This document shows positions 37,338-45,424 of a stretch of 46,916 nucleotides of DNA, piece after piece. Origin of the DNA: a virus. Location of the stretch: positions 1-46,916 of IMG/VR virus record IMGVR_UViG_3300030106_003861; one strand, 5' to 3'. Under the pieces are notes generated by a model. That model did no database searches. It was not told the DNA's origin and saw nothing but the letters and a program-made list of their open reading frames with translations. Within the stretch, counting starts at the first letter, position 1, and each line of letters opens with the position of its first letter. Made by a program: the position numbers and the translations under genes.

Positions 37338-38301
37338 TACTCATCTCCTTCACAAGCTGTGCCGCGTACTGTTGAGGCGATAACCCAAGTTTCTTGGCGA
37401 GAGAAACCTGAGTACTAGTTAACTCCACTTTGCGCGGCGTACCACCAGACCCCCTTTTGGACGGCGATACTACCGGGGTTCTTCGGGAAGTCGGAGCCTC
37501 ACTAGCTGGCTTTTTATCCTTCCCCAAGGTTTCAGAAAACTGCTTTTCTATAGCAGCATCTATATTCTCATAATAGCTTGGATTATTGCGCGGGTCTACC
37601 CCTTGTTTTACAAGTTTTTCATGAAGGCCCACGGCGAATCCTGTCATTTCTTCATATCCGGGTTGCTGGAACCAAGGATTGCGCTTTAACCAGTCAACTG
37701 CCATCGGATCAGGGGGAGGTATATTAGGTGCCTGTTGTTGAGCCTGAGGCTGTTGCTGAGGCGCAGCCTGTTGGTCAAACCCCTCGCCCTCAACTGCAAA
37801 TCTAGTTTTTTCAGCGTAAAGCCTACTCAAGTCCTCTTGAGCGCTTACAACCGAGTCTGTATCACCACTCTCGTAAGCATCCTTGTACCGGCGCTTCACA
37901 GCCTCTATTTCTGTGTCTGTTTTTGCAGCCACCTGATCATAGAGGAGACGCCTTAACTCAGAAGATTGATTCCGCAAGTTCTCATTTTGACTTTGTATGG
38001 ACTGAGCATAGTTTACTGCTTCTGCGTTTTCTCTTTGAAAACGCTCTTTTTCTCGTCTTTCCTCATTGTAATCATAGCGAAGCTTATTAATCCTTTTTTG
38101 GATACGCTTGCTAAACTGAGTTTCATCCAACTCCTCATCGTCGCCGTCAGCATCTTCAACGTCACCATCGGCCTGCTTAACTCGACCACGGTCTTCTTCG
38201 GGAGTATCATCTACGACACTAACCTCAAAGGCGTCGGGGTCAGGAACATCTTCTTCCTCAGTGACCTCTTCAGCCTCTTGTAAAGCTCCTTCTTCAATCA
38301 T
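37330..38301 (-). CDS. Capsid scaffolding protein
   Basis: The 323-residue protein has a strongly acidic N-terminus (EEVTEEEDVPDPDAFEVSVVDDTPEEDR), a long charged coiled coil (about 65-170: FSKRIQKRINKLRYDYNEERREKERFQ...), a Gln/Pro-rich middle (AAPQQQPQAQQQAP) and a basic C-terminal helix (SLAKKLGLSPQQYAAQLVKEM). This architecture and the place between portal and capsid are classic for scaffolds, which guide shell assembly through a C-terminal helix and then leave. It overlaps the GroES-like gene by 4 bp (ATGA). Confidence 0.78.
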   Translation of the reverse strand: MIEEGALQEAEEVTEEEDVPDPDAFEVSVVDDTPEEDRGRVKQADGDVEDADGDDEELDETQFSKRIQKRINKLRYDYNEERREKERFQRENAEAVNYAQSIQSQNENLRNQSSELRRLLYDQVAAKTDTEIEAVKRRYKDAYESGDTDSVVSAQEDLSRLYAEKTRFAVEGEGFDQQAAPQQQPQAQQQAPNIPPPDPMAVDWLKRNPWFQQPGYEEMTGFAVGLHEKLVKQGVDPRNNPSYYENIDAAIEKQFSETLGKDKKPASEAPTSRRTPVVSPSKRGSGGTPRKVELTSTQVSLAKKLGLSPQQYAAQLVKEMSNG

Positions 38302-38672
38302 ACCCTTTTTATCCCCCTTGGGTCTTCTACTACTGCCTCGACAGAATCGTCATTGATAATACGAAACTCTTTACCATGCACCTCTATCCTAGTGCCGCTA
38401 TAAGAGCGCATTACAATCCAATCGCCCTCTTTGCACCAAGGACCGCCGGGAAACCTTTCAATGTCAGAATAAGCATCGGGACCAACTTTCAATATTAAGC
38501 CCGTAATGCTGGCTTCCTCTTCTCGACGGCGAGTGTCTTCTGGCAATAAAACACCACCGTCAGTCTTCTCTTCTTTAGCGGGAATTGCTATTAGCAATTT
38601 ATAGCCCACGGGATCAGGCAGGGCTTTTGCCTTTCTTGCATCGTCCAATGGAACGACATTTTCTTCAGTCAT
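38298..38672 (-). CDS. GroES-like co-chaperonin
   Basis: The 124-residue protein has the Cpn10 barrel pattern: GYKLLIAIPAKEEKTDGGVLLPEDTRRREEEASITGLILKVGPDAYSD, then PGGPWCKEGDWIVMRSYSGTRIEVHGKEFRIINDDSVEAVV. The segment KEEKTDGGVLLPEDT fits the mobile-loop region that contacts GroEL, and ITGLILKVGPDA plus GDWIVM fit the GroES core. The likely role is helping host GroEL fold the capsid protein, as T4 gp31 does. The ATG at 38672 has AAGGAG 6 bases before it; an upstream start at 38708 lacks such support. It lies directly upstream of the scaffold gene. Confidence 0.72.
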   Translation of the reverse strand: MTEENVVPLDDARKAKALPDPVGYKLLIAIPAKEEKTDGGVLLPEDTRRREEEASITGLILKVGPDAYSDIERFPGGPWCKEGDWIVMRSYSGTRIEVHGKEFRIINDDSVEAVVEDPRGIKRV

Positions 38673-38871
38673 CTTCTTCTCCTTTACGCAAAGCTTCAAA
38701 AAGATCAATAAGTTCTCTTTCAGCTAATGCAAGACCTTGGATTACTCCTACCGCCTTGTTGTATTCTTCAAAGCTACTTGCACCACCAGTAGCTAAAAAG
38801 TCTGCCTTCTCATTCATATATTCTCTAAGGTTTTTTTGATATAACTCATAGATATTCTCTACTACAGCCAC
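38665..38871 (-). CDS. Small helical protein between portal and GroES-like genes
   Basis: The 68-residue helical protein NIYELYQKNLREYMNEKADFLATGGASSFEEYNKAVGVIQGLALAERELIDLFEAL has no recognised family. The start GTG is preceded by GAGGTGA, and the stop overlaps the GroES-like start by 8 bp. The helical hairpin style and position suggest a portal or head-assembly accessory. Confidence 0.58.
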   Translation of the reverse strand: MAVVENIYELYQKNLREYMNEKADFLATGGASSFEEYNKAVGVIQGLALAERELIDLFEALRKGEEDD

Positions 38872-38882
38872 TTGTCACCTCA

Positions 38883-38896
38883 AGTTAATTTTAACC
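38883..38896. repeat. GGTTAAAATTAACC palindrome, junction copy 3 (one mismatch)
   Basis: AGTTAATTTTAACC on + spans the portal stop codon (38891-38893) and the 19-bp gap to the next start (38871). One base differs from the exact form. Confidence 0.65.
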
Positions 38897-41398
38897 TCTA
38901 TTGTTTCTATTACCATTATTCGGGTTCATCAAGCTTTTTCCGACATCAGAGAGAACCTTAGCTGTATCCATAATGCCCTTGCGCTTAACATCTTCTTTCT
39001 TCTGTTCCGCTGCCAAGGCATCTTTGGCAATCTCAACACCCAACCTAGAGCCTTCCATGCGCTCCTGAGACTTAATTCTAAGAAGCTCTGTCTCTTGACG
39101 CATCTGAGCCTCTTTTAGGTCTTTGATCATTCTGGCTGTGTCGGTTTGCGCCTTACGCTCAAGGTCTGCTGCCTCAAGCTGAAGCTCTTGCTGTTGCATC
39201 TGAATAACAGGGTCTTGAGCCTGTTCCATAGCTTTCTTCTGCTGTTCTTCCATAACGTCTTTTCGGAACAATCTATCTGATGCTTCAGCAACAAGACGAG
39301 ACAAGTTAACTTCAACATCTTCTGGCAGAGGCTCGTTCTCATGTGGCAACTCGACGCCCATCTGCTTCTCAATCTCACGCCTGTACATGAACCCTAAATG
39401 CTCTTGTATGTGCGCTGACATAGCGGCCTGTATGGTGCCAGCCATCGGGCTTTGGCTCACAAGTTGAGTGATTTTCGGGTCTTGTATGGCGTTCATATGC
39501 ACCTGTATATGCGCCTCATGGTCTTGATATGAGAAAGCCTTCATTGGCTTGCCATTAAGAACGTCCATGTTCTCTGACACAGGATCACGGGGCTTTTTCT
39601 CTGCGGTAAGAGGAATAATAGAATCTGCGTCCTGAATTCCAAGAACGTCAAGCATTTGCCTATGTAGTTCTGGCAAATCATACATTTGAGGAGCTTGTTG
39701 AGACAACTGTAATGCAGCCTGATACTGCATAATACGCTGACTCATCGTAGAGGAATTTGGATCACTGACAGGGATAACATCGATACGATTATCGAAGTCC
39801 TCTACCTTTACAACGTCATCTTCCGCTTCATACTCATACCCATCGTCTGCCCCGTAATCATGAACAAGGTCAGAAACCAAGATAAACTCTCGCTTCATTG
39901 AAGCGTGTAAACGAGCTTGGATTGCGGTCATAACTTTCATTGACCGTTCAATTAAAGCTAGGGTTGTGCCTACAGGAGCGTCTTGCTTCATATCGGCAAG
40001 CTTCAGGTCTGTCAGGGAAGCGAAACGCCTACCTTCATCAACAAGCTCGCCCAGCATTTGATGGAGCACATTGCTTGGCTCTTTGTATGGAAGGAATGTG
40101 ATATTGTCCCTGATTGCACCGCCCGGAACATCAACGTCCCTGAACTCACCGGGCATGATAGGACTGTCGTCGCCCTTTATACGCAAGCCGCGAGATTTTA
40201 GACCACCCGGTAGGTTAGAAAGTGTGCCAGCATCAACTAACTGACGAAGAATTGAGGTTGCGCTTTTAGCAATGCCACCAATTAGATGAATAAGTCCAAA
40301 GCCATAAAACCCTAAACCGGGCATATATTGGTAATGCACAAAGTGCATACGCTTCATTTTATTGTCGTCGTCTTCATACCAATTGCGGCGTATAGACAAA
40401 ATCTTATTGCTAGATTTTAAGATAGTCACAACATACGGCAACGCTATCTCTGTTGGTTCTCCGCTGTCGTCCGTGTCTTCAAATCCCTCTAGATCAAGAT
40501 CAACGTGCATTTCCAAAACAACATGACGACTGTCATTATCGCCTGAACGGCTTTCGCCTTCTATCTCATCATATTTCTCTTGAATATCAGTGTCATAACT
40601 AGCAGCATTGCCAATCTTCACATCTCTATACAAACCGGCGACCTGTAACTTCCTAATCTCATTAGAAGATTTACGCATAATGTGCGTATATCTCTCTGCC
40701 GACTGTAGATCAGAGCTTCCGTAGCTAACCACAAAATCCTCGGCAGGAACAAATGTCGTGCAGATACGGTCCATGCTGGCGTCAAAGTAAACCTTTTTAA
40801 ATGCTGATCCGGCTAACGGCAGACTGAACAGAAGTTGCTCCATCTCTGGACGATACTCTGTCATTTTTTCGGTCAAGAGATAATTCATATAATCTTGAAC
40901 GCGATTTGCCTGCTGTTGTTTTTCGTCTGTAATCTTTCCGACAACTTTAGTTTTGACGGGTCCAGAAGCTGGAAACACCTCCATAATCGCTTGCGATTGG
41001 AAGCGTATAACTGCCTCTGTCAGTATAGGATGGTAAACTCCACAAGCTCCGGGCCAAGGTGTGGTTCTGTCTTCGGCCTTTAATCCCAACAAGTCTAAGC
41101 CCTTAACATAGGCATCTGCCCAATCAGACCGGGAATTCTGATCCATCTCAAAGTCAGAAGAAAGGTCCGAAGCAAGTGCTTGAAGCTCCTTGTCGTCCAT
41201 CATGTTAGCTAGATTTGTATCATGACCGCCCTCAAGAATGCCCTCACCTTCAGGACTAAAATCAATCACAACACCACCATCATCTGTTGAAATTGCAACA
41301 GCCTCAGGATTAACGACAGCGATTTCGACTTCTTGAGCAGGGCTGTCGGGGTCCATTAACTCAATTTCACTCTCTTCAAGACGTTTTTCTACAGCCAT
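38891..41398 (-). CDS. Portal protein, P22-like
   Basis: The 835-residue protein has PWPGACGVYHPILTEAVIRFQSQAIMEVFPASGPVKTKVVG near residue 115, LPLAGSAFKKVYFDASMDRICTTFVPAEDFVVSYG near 205, and GFGLIHLIGGIAKSATSILRQLVDAGTLSNLPGGLKSRG near 370, all typical of P22-type portals. The last 130 residues form a long charged coiled coil (QQQELQLEAADLERKAQTDTARMIKDLKEAQMRQETELL), matching the extended barrel of P22 portals. It forms the 12-subunit DNA channel. P22 gp1 is 725 residues, so this one is enlarged. Start/stop overlaps with both neighbours show a coupled packaging block. Confidence 0.85.
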   Translation of the reverse strand: MAVEKRLEESEIELMDPDSPAQEVEIAVVNPEAVAISTDDGGVVIDFSPEGEGILEGGHDTNLANMMDDKELQALASDLSSDFEMDQNSRSDWADAYVKGLDLLGLKAEDRTTPWPGACGVYHPILTEAVIRFQSQAIMEVFPASGPVKTKVVGKITDEKQQQANRVQDYMNYLLTEKMTEYRPEMEQLLFSLPLAGSAFKKVYFDASMDRICTTFVPAEDFVVSYGSSDLQSAERYTHIMRKSSNEIRKLQVAGLYRDVKIGNAASYDTDIQEKYDEIEGESRSGDNDSRHVVLEMHVDLDLEGFEDTDDSGEPTEIALPYVVTILKSSNKILSIRRNWYEDDDNKMKRMHFVHYQYMPGLGFYGFGLIHLIGGIAKSATSILRQLVDAGTLSNLPGGLKSRGLRIKGDDSPIMPGEFRDVDVPGGAIRDNITFLPYKEPSNVLHQMLGELVDEGRRFASLTDLKLADMKQDAPVGTTLALIERSMKVMTAIQARLHASMKREFILVSDLVHDYGADDGYEYEAEDDVVKVEDFDNRIDVIPVSDPNSSTMSQRIMQYQAALQLSQQAPQMYDLPELHRQMLDVLGIQDADSIIPLTAEKKPRDPVSENMDVLNGKPMKAFSYQDHEAHIQVHMNAIQDPKITQLVSQSPMAGTIQAAMSAHIQEHLGFMYRREIEKQMGVELPHENEPLPEDVEVNLSRLVAEASDRLFRKDVMEEQQKKAMEQAQDPVIQMQQQELQLEAADLERKAQTDTARMIKDLKEAQMRQETELLRIKSQERMEGSRLGVEIAKDALAAEQKKEDVKRKGIMDTAKVLSDVGKSLMNPNNGNRNNRG

Positions 41399-42528
41399 CA
41401 GACTTTTCCTTGAGATGCTTCATTAGCACTAACATTAACATACTTCTCTCTTAAAAATTTTAAAAATTCTACACCACTATCAACATCGTGAAAAACATTG
41501 ATCATGCCCGGATCGTTTTGTTCTTTTTCTGGGTCTATAATGGTTAAAACTGCCGGGGATATATTTTGATCAGGCAACCCTAAAGCGGTGGCGTAATCAT
41601 CATGGATTTTGTATGACGCAACTCTTAATGCGTGAGATATGGCACCAGACAATGGGTTTTTTAAAATTTGATATCCCGTTATATGCTTATGACCAGCTAT
41701 AACTATATTATCGGTTATGCCTCTTTGTATTGCCTTTGCTGGGCCGTGCGCTGGATTATACTGAGAATGCCCCGGCCAATCATGACGAGCATTAACAATT
41801 GCTGAATTGCCATTAGGGAACTTTAACTGTATCCTAGCACCGTGGGACTTATAAACTCCCATCTGGTTCCTGATCATCCATTCAATAGGATCGCCATCAC
41901 CAACCCACATATCGTGATTGCCGCCAATTATGTACAACCAGTCAACGCTGGTCATGAGCCATTCCACCAATTTCCAAGTTTCTGCTTGAGTAGTTGACTG
42001 ATATGCGTGGAGGCGAGCGAGCCGTCCAACCCAGTGATTTGCCATGTCGCCAACATTAGCACCGAACAATCCCTCTGTGCAGTTTATCATGTCAATATGC
42101 TTCTGAAGAAGGCTAATATCAGTTCCGGGGTCATCGACATGATTATCCCCCATATGAAGAATTCCTACAGGCCCTTTAATATTTACAGAACACGGTATCA
42201 GAGCATTTGACTTTGACGCCCTATCTCTTCTGTTAAACTCGCGCCTTCTCCTCTCAATTATATCATCAACATCTGCTATGTCATCGCCAATATCTTTTCT
42301 TTTTATTTCAAAAGGAAGGTCTACAGCCAATCTTTCAATTAACTCATTCCTGCGCCTTAAAATATATCTAAGCTTGCCAACCCCAATTCCGATGCTTTTT
42401 GCGTACTGTGAGTGGCCCATTTCACTCGCCACAAAAGACTGATGTACTTCTTCGCACTGATCTAACGAATATGGATTATTTCTACTGTCAGACTGACAAT
42501 TTTTTTGTAACTTTTCTGATATGCTCAT
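41398..42528 (-). CDS. Calcineurin-like metallophosphoesterase with an N-terminal HTH
   Basis: The 376-residue protein has all five metallophosphoesterase motifs: GDNHVDD (128-133), GDM(A)NH about residue 158-162, GGNHD (202-206), ARHDWPGHS (near 250) and AGHKH (278-282). The N-terminal 60 residues (SLDQCEEVHQSFVASEMGHSQYAKSIGIGVGKLRYILRRR) look like a helix-turn-helix. Family members are phosphatases, nucleases or nucleotide hydrolases with two metals; the substrate is unknown. It lies exactly between terL and portal (TAATG and TGATG overlaps), where a terminase small subunit or nuclease might be expected. No classical TerS is visible. Confidence 0.75.
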   Translation of the reverse strand: MSISEKLQKNCQSDSRNNPYSLDQCEEVHQSFVASEMGHSQYAKSIGIGVGKLRYILRRRNELIERLAVDLPFEIKRKDIGDDIADVDDIIERRRREFNRRDRASKSNALIPCSVNIKGPVGILHMGDNHVDDPGTDISLLQKHIDMINCTEGLFGANVGDMANHWVGRLARLHAYQSTTQAETWKLVEWLMTSVDWLYIIGGNHDMWVGDGDPIEWMIRNQMGVYKSHGARIQLKFPNGNSAIVNARHDWPGHSQYNPAHGPAKAIQRGITDNIVIAGHKHITGYQILKNPLSGAISHALRVASYKIHDDYATALGLPDQNISPAVLTIIDPEKEQNDPGMINVFHDVDSGVEFLKFLREKYVNVSANEASQGKV

Positions 42529-44027
42529 TAGTAATATTCCGCTTTTGTACGGGGGATGAAATCCTCGTCATCGTCAGATGACATTCTTATAAAGCCACCC
42601 TGCCTAAACCTAAGCAATGCCTGAGTGCTACTGTCAACCAAGTCATCATGCTCTCCAACAGGAAACGCTGCAAATTCTTCTATAACCTCTTCTGCCCAAG
42701 AAGTCTGAGGCGTCCATACAACGCCAGATGCGAAGAGATCACTAACAGCATTTACACGGGCTATCTTGTCGTTGCCTCTGGATGGGGTGAATTCCCCGAT
42801 AGGCATCCCCATCTGACGCAACTCAAATATAAGCGGCATACCAGCCGCCTTGGCCTCTACAATACAAGCGTCTGGCTCCCACTCATTGTATGTCTTCATT
42901 GCGACATTTTTTAATTCTGGAAATTCCATTCTATCCTTGAATGCGTCCAGAAGAATTATATTTGCGTTACCAGCCTCGTCTTCGTCAGGATAAAAAACGC
43001 CCCACGTTGTGCAGGCAGAGTAGTCGGCTCTTTCTGTTTTAAGAAAAGCCGTATCCCACGATTGTATTATAAACTCGCAGTTAGGTGGGTTTTTCTCTTC
43101 CCACACACGCCACCAATCTCTTTTGATAATAGCGTTTTCTTCAGCGGTTGGGTCTTGTTGATATTGCGCCGACCACTTTGATGCAGGCAACTCAGCTTTT
43201 AATTTTTCCAGTTCTGGCTGAGGCCAAAACTCAGGCCACAGAGAATTACCTGACGGCAGAATTGCAGGTAACTGGATAACTTTCCATTCATCACTGCCAT
43301 CCCTTTGTTGAGAAGCTTTTAATATTTGACCAGCCAAATCTCGTTGATGCCATCGTGTCATGACGATCACAATCGCACCGCCCGGTTGTAATCTTTGTCT
43401 GGGGCCTGATGTATACCACTCGTACACAGGATCAAACACAGAGACATCAGAAGACCTAGCCTCTTGTTCGCTGTGAGGGTCATCAATAATCAGAAGATCG
43501 GCACCCTTACCAGTAACAGCACCGCCAACACCAATAGCAAAATATTCGCCATTTTTGTTGGTGCTCCATCGACCGGCAGCTTTCGAGTCTGACCTCAGAG
43601 ATACATCTTTGAACACCGACTTGAAGGCATCGTCGCCAACTAGGTTTCGCACTTTACGACCAAAGCCTACTGCAAGTTCTGCTGTATGTGCGGTTTGAAT
43701 AACTTTTTTTTCTGGGTATTTACCCAAGAACCAAGCGGGTAAAAGATACGAAGCAAATTCTGATTTGGTATGCCGTGGCGGCATATTGATAATTAATCTT
43801 TTCAGTTTGCCTTCGCATACTTTTTCAAAGGCATCTGCCATGATTTCGTGATGAGAACCATGAATAAATGCAGGCCACATTTCTTGCACAAAATTTAGGA
43901 AACTAGTCTGGGAAGCCTCTCTTTTTGTTGCTACATCCAAATCTTGTAGCAGCTTTAATATCTCCTCTTGCTCCGCAGCAGGAAGAGTGGAAACCTTATT
44001 CAAGTAGCTTTCTAGCTGAGTGTCCAT
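42528..44027 (-). CDS. terL: Terminase large subunit
   Basis: The 499-residue protein has an ATPase domain: Walker A-like NMPPRHTKSE (81-90), Walker B LLIIDDPHSE (178-187), and IVMTRWH motif III (221-227). The nuclease domain has IQSWDTAF with D325-326 and EAKAAGMPL. RHTKS instead of GKS/T is the usual deviant loop in this terminase branch. It powers DNA packaging through the portal encoded two genes downstream. It is the first gene of the late operon, behind a likely promoter at 44145-44173. Confidence 0.88.
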   Translation of the reverse strand: MDTQLESYLNKVSTLPAAEQEEILKLLQDLDVATKREASQTSFLNFVQEMWPAFIHGSHHEIMADAFEKVCEGKLKRLIINMPPRHTKSEFASYLLPAWFLGKYPEKKVIQTAHTAELAVGFGRKVRNLVGDDAFKSVFKDVSLRSDSKAAGRWSTNKNGEYFAIGVGGAVTGKGADLLIIDDPHSEQEARSSDVSVFDPVYEWYTSGPRQRLQPGGAIVIVMTRWHQRDLAGQILKASQQRDGSDEWKVIQLPAILPSGNSLWPEFWPQPELEKLKAELPASKWSAQYQQDPTAEENAIIKRDWWRVWEEKNPPNCEFIIQSWDTAFLKTERADYSACTTWGVFYPDEDEAGNANIILLDAFKDRMEFPELKNVAMKTYNEWEPDACIVEAKAAGMPLIFELRQMGMPIGEFTPSRGNDKIARVNAVSDLFASGVVWTPQTSWAEEVIEEFAAFPVGEHDDLVDSSTQALLRFRQGGFIRMSSDDDEDFIPRTKAEYY

Positions 44028-44045
44028 ATAACCCCAGTCAAATTA

Positions 44046-44121
44046 GGAAAAGAGCGCCTAAGCGCCCTTTTCCCGGTGCGTAAAGGGGAACTTGCGCGGG
44101 TATCGGTAGTCCCGGCACCGG
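44046..44121 (-). other. GC-rich structured leader before terL (hairpins; possible attenuator or cos/pac)
   Basis: Two stems lie in tandem. One is a 12-bp inverted repeat GGAAAAGAGCGC/GCGCCCTTTTCC (44046-44057, 44062-44073) with a CTAA loop and one G-T pair. The other is CCGGTGC/GCACCGG (44073-44079, 44115-44121), enclosing CGGG/CCCG (44097-44100, 44111-44114). The block is GC-rich within AT-rich DNA and would be in the leader of the terL mRNA. It may be an attenuator, an RNA-stability element or a packaging site. Confidence 0.5.
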
Positions 44122-44144
44122 ACTCAAACAATGAGTACATAGTG

Positions 44145-44173
44145 TTTATAATAAAAAAAAATTTAAAAATCAA
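44145..44173 (-). promoter_or_regulatory. Probable sigma70-like promoter for the late operon (leftward)
   Basis: Read leftward: TTGATT (44168-44173), exactly 17 bases, TATAAA (44145-44150), in a very AT-rich stretch. The transcript would begin about 110 bases before the terL start. Confidence 0.55.
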
Positions 44174-44187
44174 CAATATGTATTGTT
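44172..44187. promoter_or_regulatory. Operator-like inverted repeat AACAATA-TG-TATTGTT
   Basis: Seven-base arms separated by two bases, touching the -35 of the late promoter and the stop codon of the gene at 44187. Position and symmetry suit a dimeric repressor or activator, for example the LexA-type protein encoded 550 bp upstream. Confidence 0.5.
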
Positions 44188-44765
44188 TAGTCAGTTATTC
44201 TAAAAAGAGACATTGGTATTTCATAAGCAGCCTCAATATCCATTGGATCGTTTCTGTCTGTTCTGCCCCATGTTGTGGTCGTTATTTTATTTCTTGTAAT
44301 ATATGAATCAATATCCCCACACCAGTTGTCGAAAATTGCAAAATTATCATCCGTCATTGGACTGCTAAAGTAATTATCTGTTTGATTAAACGGATTGCAA
44401 ATAATCATGCTGGTGACGGTGTCGGTCCACTTAACAACCAGCATCGACATTATGCTATCCTTGTAAGATTCGCGAATAATGTTGTCGATTTTCTTTTTCG
44501 ATATTTTATAGGTTGGAAAGCTGTTTGATTTATATTTTCTTTGCTTGACTTCGATCAAAGCAATCGGGCTACCCGGCTCATCCTCGTCTCCACAAGTGAG
44601 AACATAATCGTAGCATGAAAAATCTGGAGACTTGATAGACCAGAAATCATTTTTTACAGGCCCCTCAGTTCCAAAATATACATCATCTAGCAGGAACGTC
44701 TCGAATTCAGAAAGAACGCTTGTCTCGTTATTTAAGTCATCTTGTGTCTGATATGTCGGTCTCAT
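44187..44765 (-). CDS. PD-(D/E)XK-like nuclease candidate
   Basis: The 192-residue protein has DYVLTCGDEDEPGSPIALIEVKQRKYKS: D53, then E72-V-K74, the spacing and hydrophobic strand of a PD-(D/E)XK active site, followed by a basic helix (KISKKKIDNIIRESYKD) and MLVVKW. This could be a DNA nuclease or a decayed relative. Upstream E residues (about 20-22) could serve as the helix ligand. It is the last gene of the small leftward control operon and ends at the operator-like repeat before terL. The function in infection is unknown. Confidence 0.55.
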   Translation of the reverse strand: MRPTYQTQDDLNNETSVLSEFETFLLDDVYFGTEGPVKNDFWSIKSPDFSCYDYVLTCGDEDEPGSPIALIEVKQRKYKSNSFPTYKISKKKIDNIIRESYKDSIMSMLVVKWTDTVTSMIICNPFNQTDNYFSSPMTDDNFAIFDNWCGDIDSYITRNKITTTTWGRTDRNDPMDIEAAYEIPMSLFRITD

Positions 44766-44991
44766 GTCTCATGTGTCTCCATACTGGTATTGGGTAAATT
44801 GCTCTGGCTCGACCTCTCTCTGTGTGTACAAACCCCTTGTCAGATAGCGCTGACACAATGGCGTATGTATGAGATAATGCTGTTCCCTCAATGTCTGATA
44901 TCTCTCGATATGACGGAGAATAGTCATGCTCTTCCCAAAATTTCTCTATGAAATTCAGCACTTGCCGTTGTTTCTTCGTCAAAAAAACCAT
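44737..44991 (-). CDS. LexA-type winged-helix DNA-binding protein without peptidase domain
   Basis: LTKKQRQVLNFIEKFWEEHDYSPSYREISDIEGTALSHTYAIVSALSDKGFVHTERGRARAIYPI matches the LexA N-terminal DNA-binding domain. The protein then ends after 84 residues; the autocleavage/dimerisation domain of LexA is absent. Thus it is a stand-alone regulator. GGAGG lies directly against the ATG at 44991, too close to work, whereas the TTG at 44982 (giving fMet-TKKQRQVL) is 9 bases away and may be the real start. It overlaps the DUF1937 gene by 68 bp. Confidence 0.65.
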   Translation of the reverse strand: MVFLTKKQRQVLNFIEKFWEEHDYSPSYREISDIEGTALSHTYAIVSALSDKGFVHTERGRARAIYPIPVWRHMRHETDISDTR

Positions 44992-45424
44992 CCTCCAACT
45001 CTAATTTAAATATTGTTTTTCCGTTCGTTAATGCCCATTCAATCTCTTTTTGAACGCCGGGACTTTCCTCCCATCCTGCCAATGCGAGAAATGCAAAGAC
45101 ATCGCACTTGTTAAAGAATTCAAAATCCCTACGCAGCCACCAAGCAGAATCATGACTGCCACACGTTTCTTCGATATACATTCCATAAACTATAGGCGAG
45201 AAGACCCATATTCCGTTATTGAGTAGCCATTCGGTAACAATGGCTGTCTGGGTAGCCCTTTCACGCCAGACCCACTCAGGAACCCCTTTATAGGGCTGGA
45301 AGGCTTTTTCTGATTTAAATGGAGATGCCAGATACACTAAAGAGTTTCTGCATGAAGCTGCAAAAATAAAAAATGTTTCGGTCTTCGATAGGTCTCGCGC
45401 AATTTTAATTGTGGTGAAGTTCAT
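44924..45424 (-). CDS. DUF1937-like (nucleoside deoxyribosyltransferase superfamily)
   Basis: From the ATG at 45424 the 166-residue protein has LVYLASPFKSEK, ATQTAIVTEWLLNNGIWVFSPIVYGMYIEETCGSHDSAWWLRRDFEFFNKCDVFAFLALAGWEESPGVQKEIEWALTNGKTIF. The YLASPF start and the D...CD...GWExSxGVxxEI block are those of the DUF1937 and nucleoside 2-deoxyribosyltransferase superfamily, which cleave or transfer nucleobases. Possible roles are nucleotide salvage or removal of modified nucleotides. The start overlaps the previous stop (ATGA), preferred over the upstream alternative at 45448. Confidence 0.68.
   Translation of the reverse strand: MNFTTIKIARDLSKTETFFIFAASCRNSLVYLASPFKSEKAFQPYKGVPEWVWRERATQTAIVTEWLLNNGIWVFSPIVYGMYIEETCGSHDSAWWLRRDFEFFNKCDVFAFLALAGWEESPGVQKEIEWALTNGKTIFKLELEDGFFDEETTASAEFHREILGRA

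Noticed and set aside
44073-44121. tRNA-like element: a 7-bp outer stem and an inner stem
   Set aside because: Only 49 bases long, with no anticodon arm or T-loop consensus; kept as a structured leader instead.
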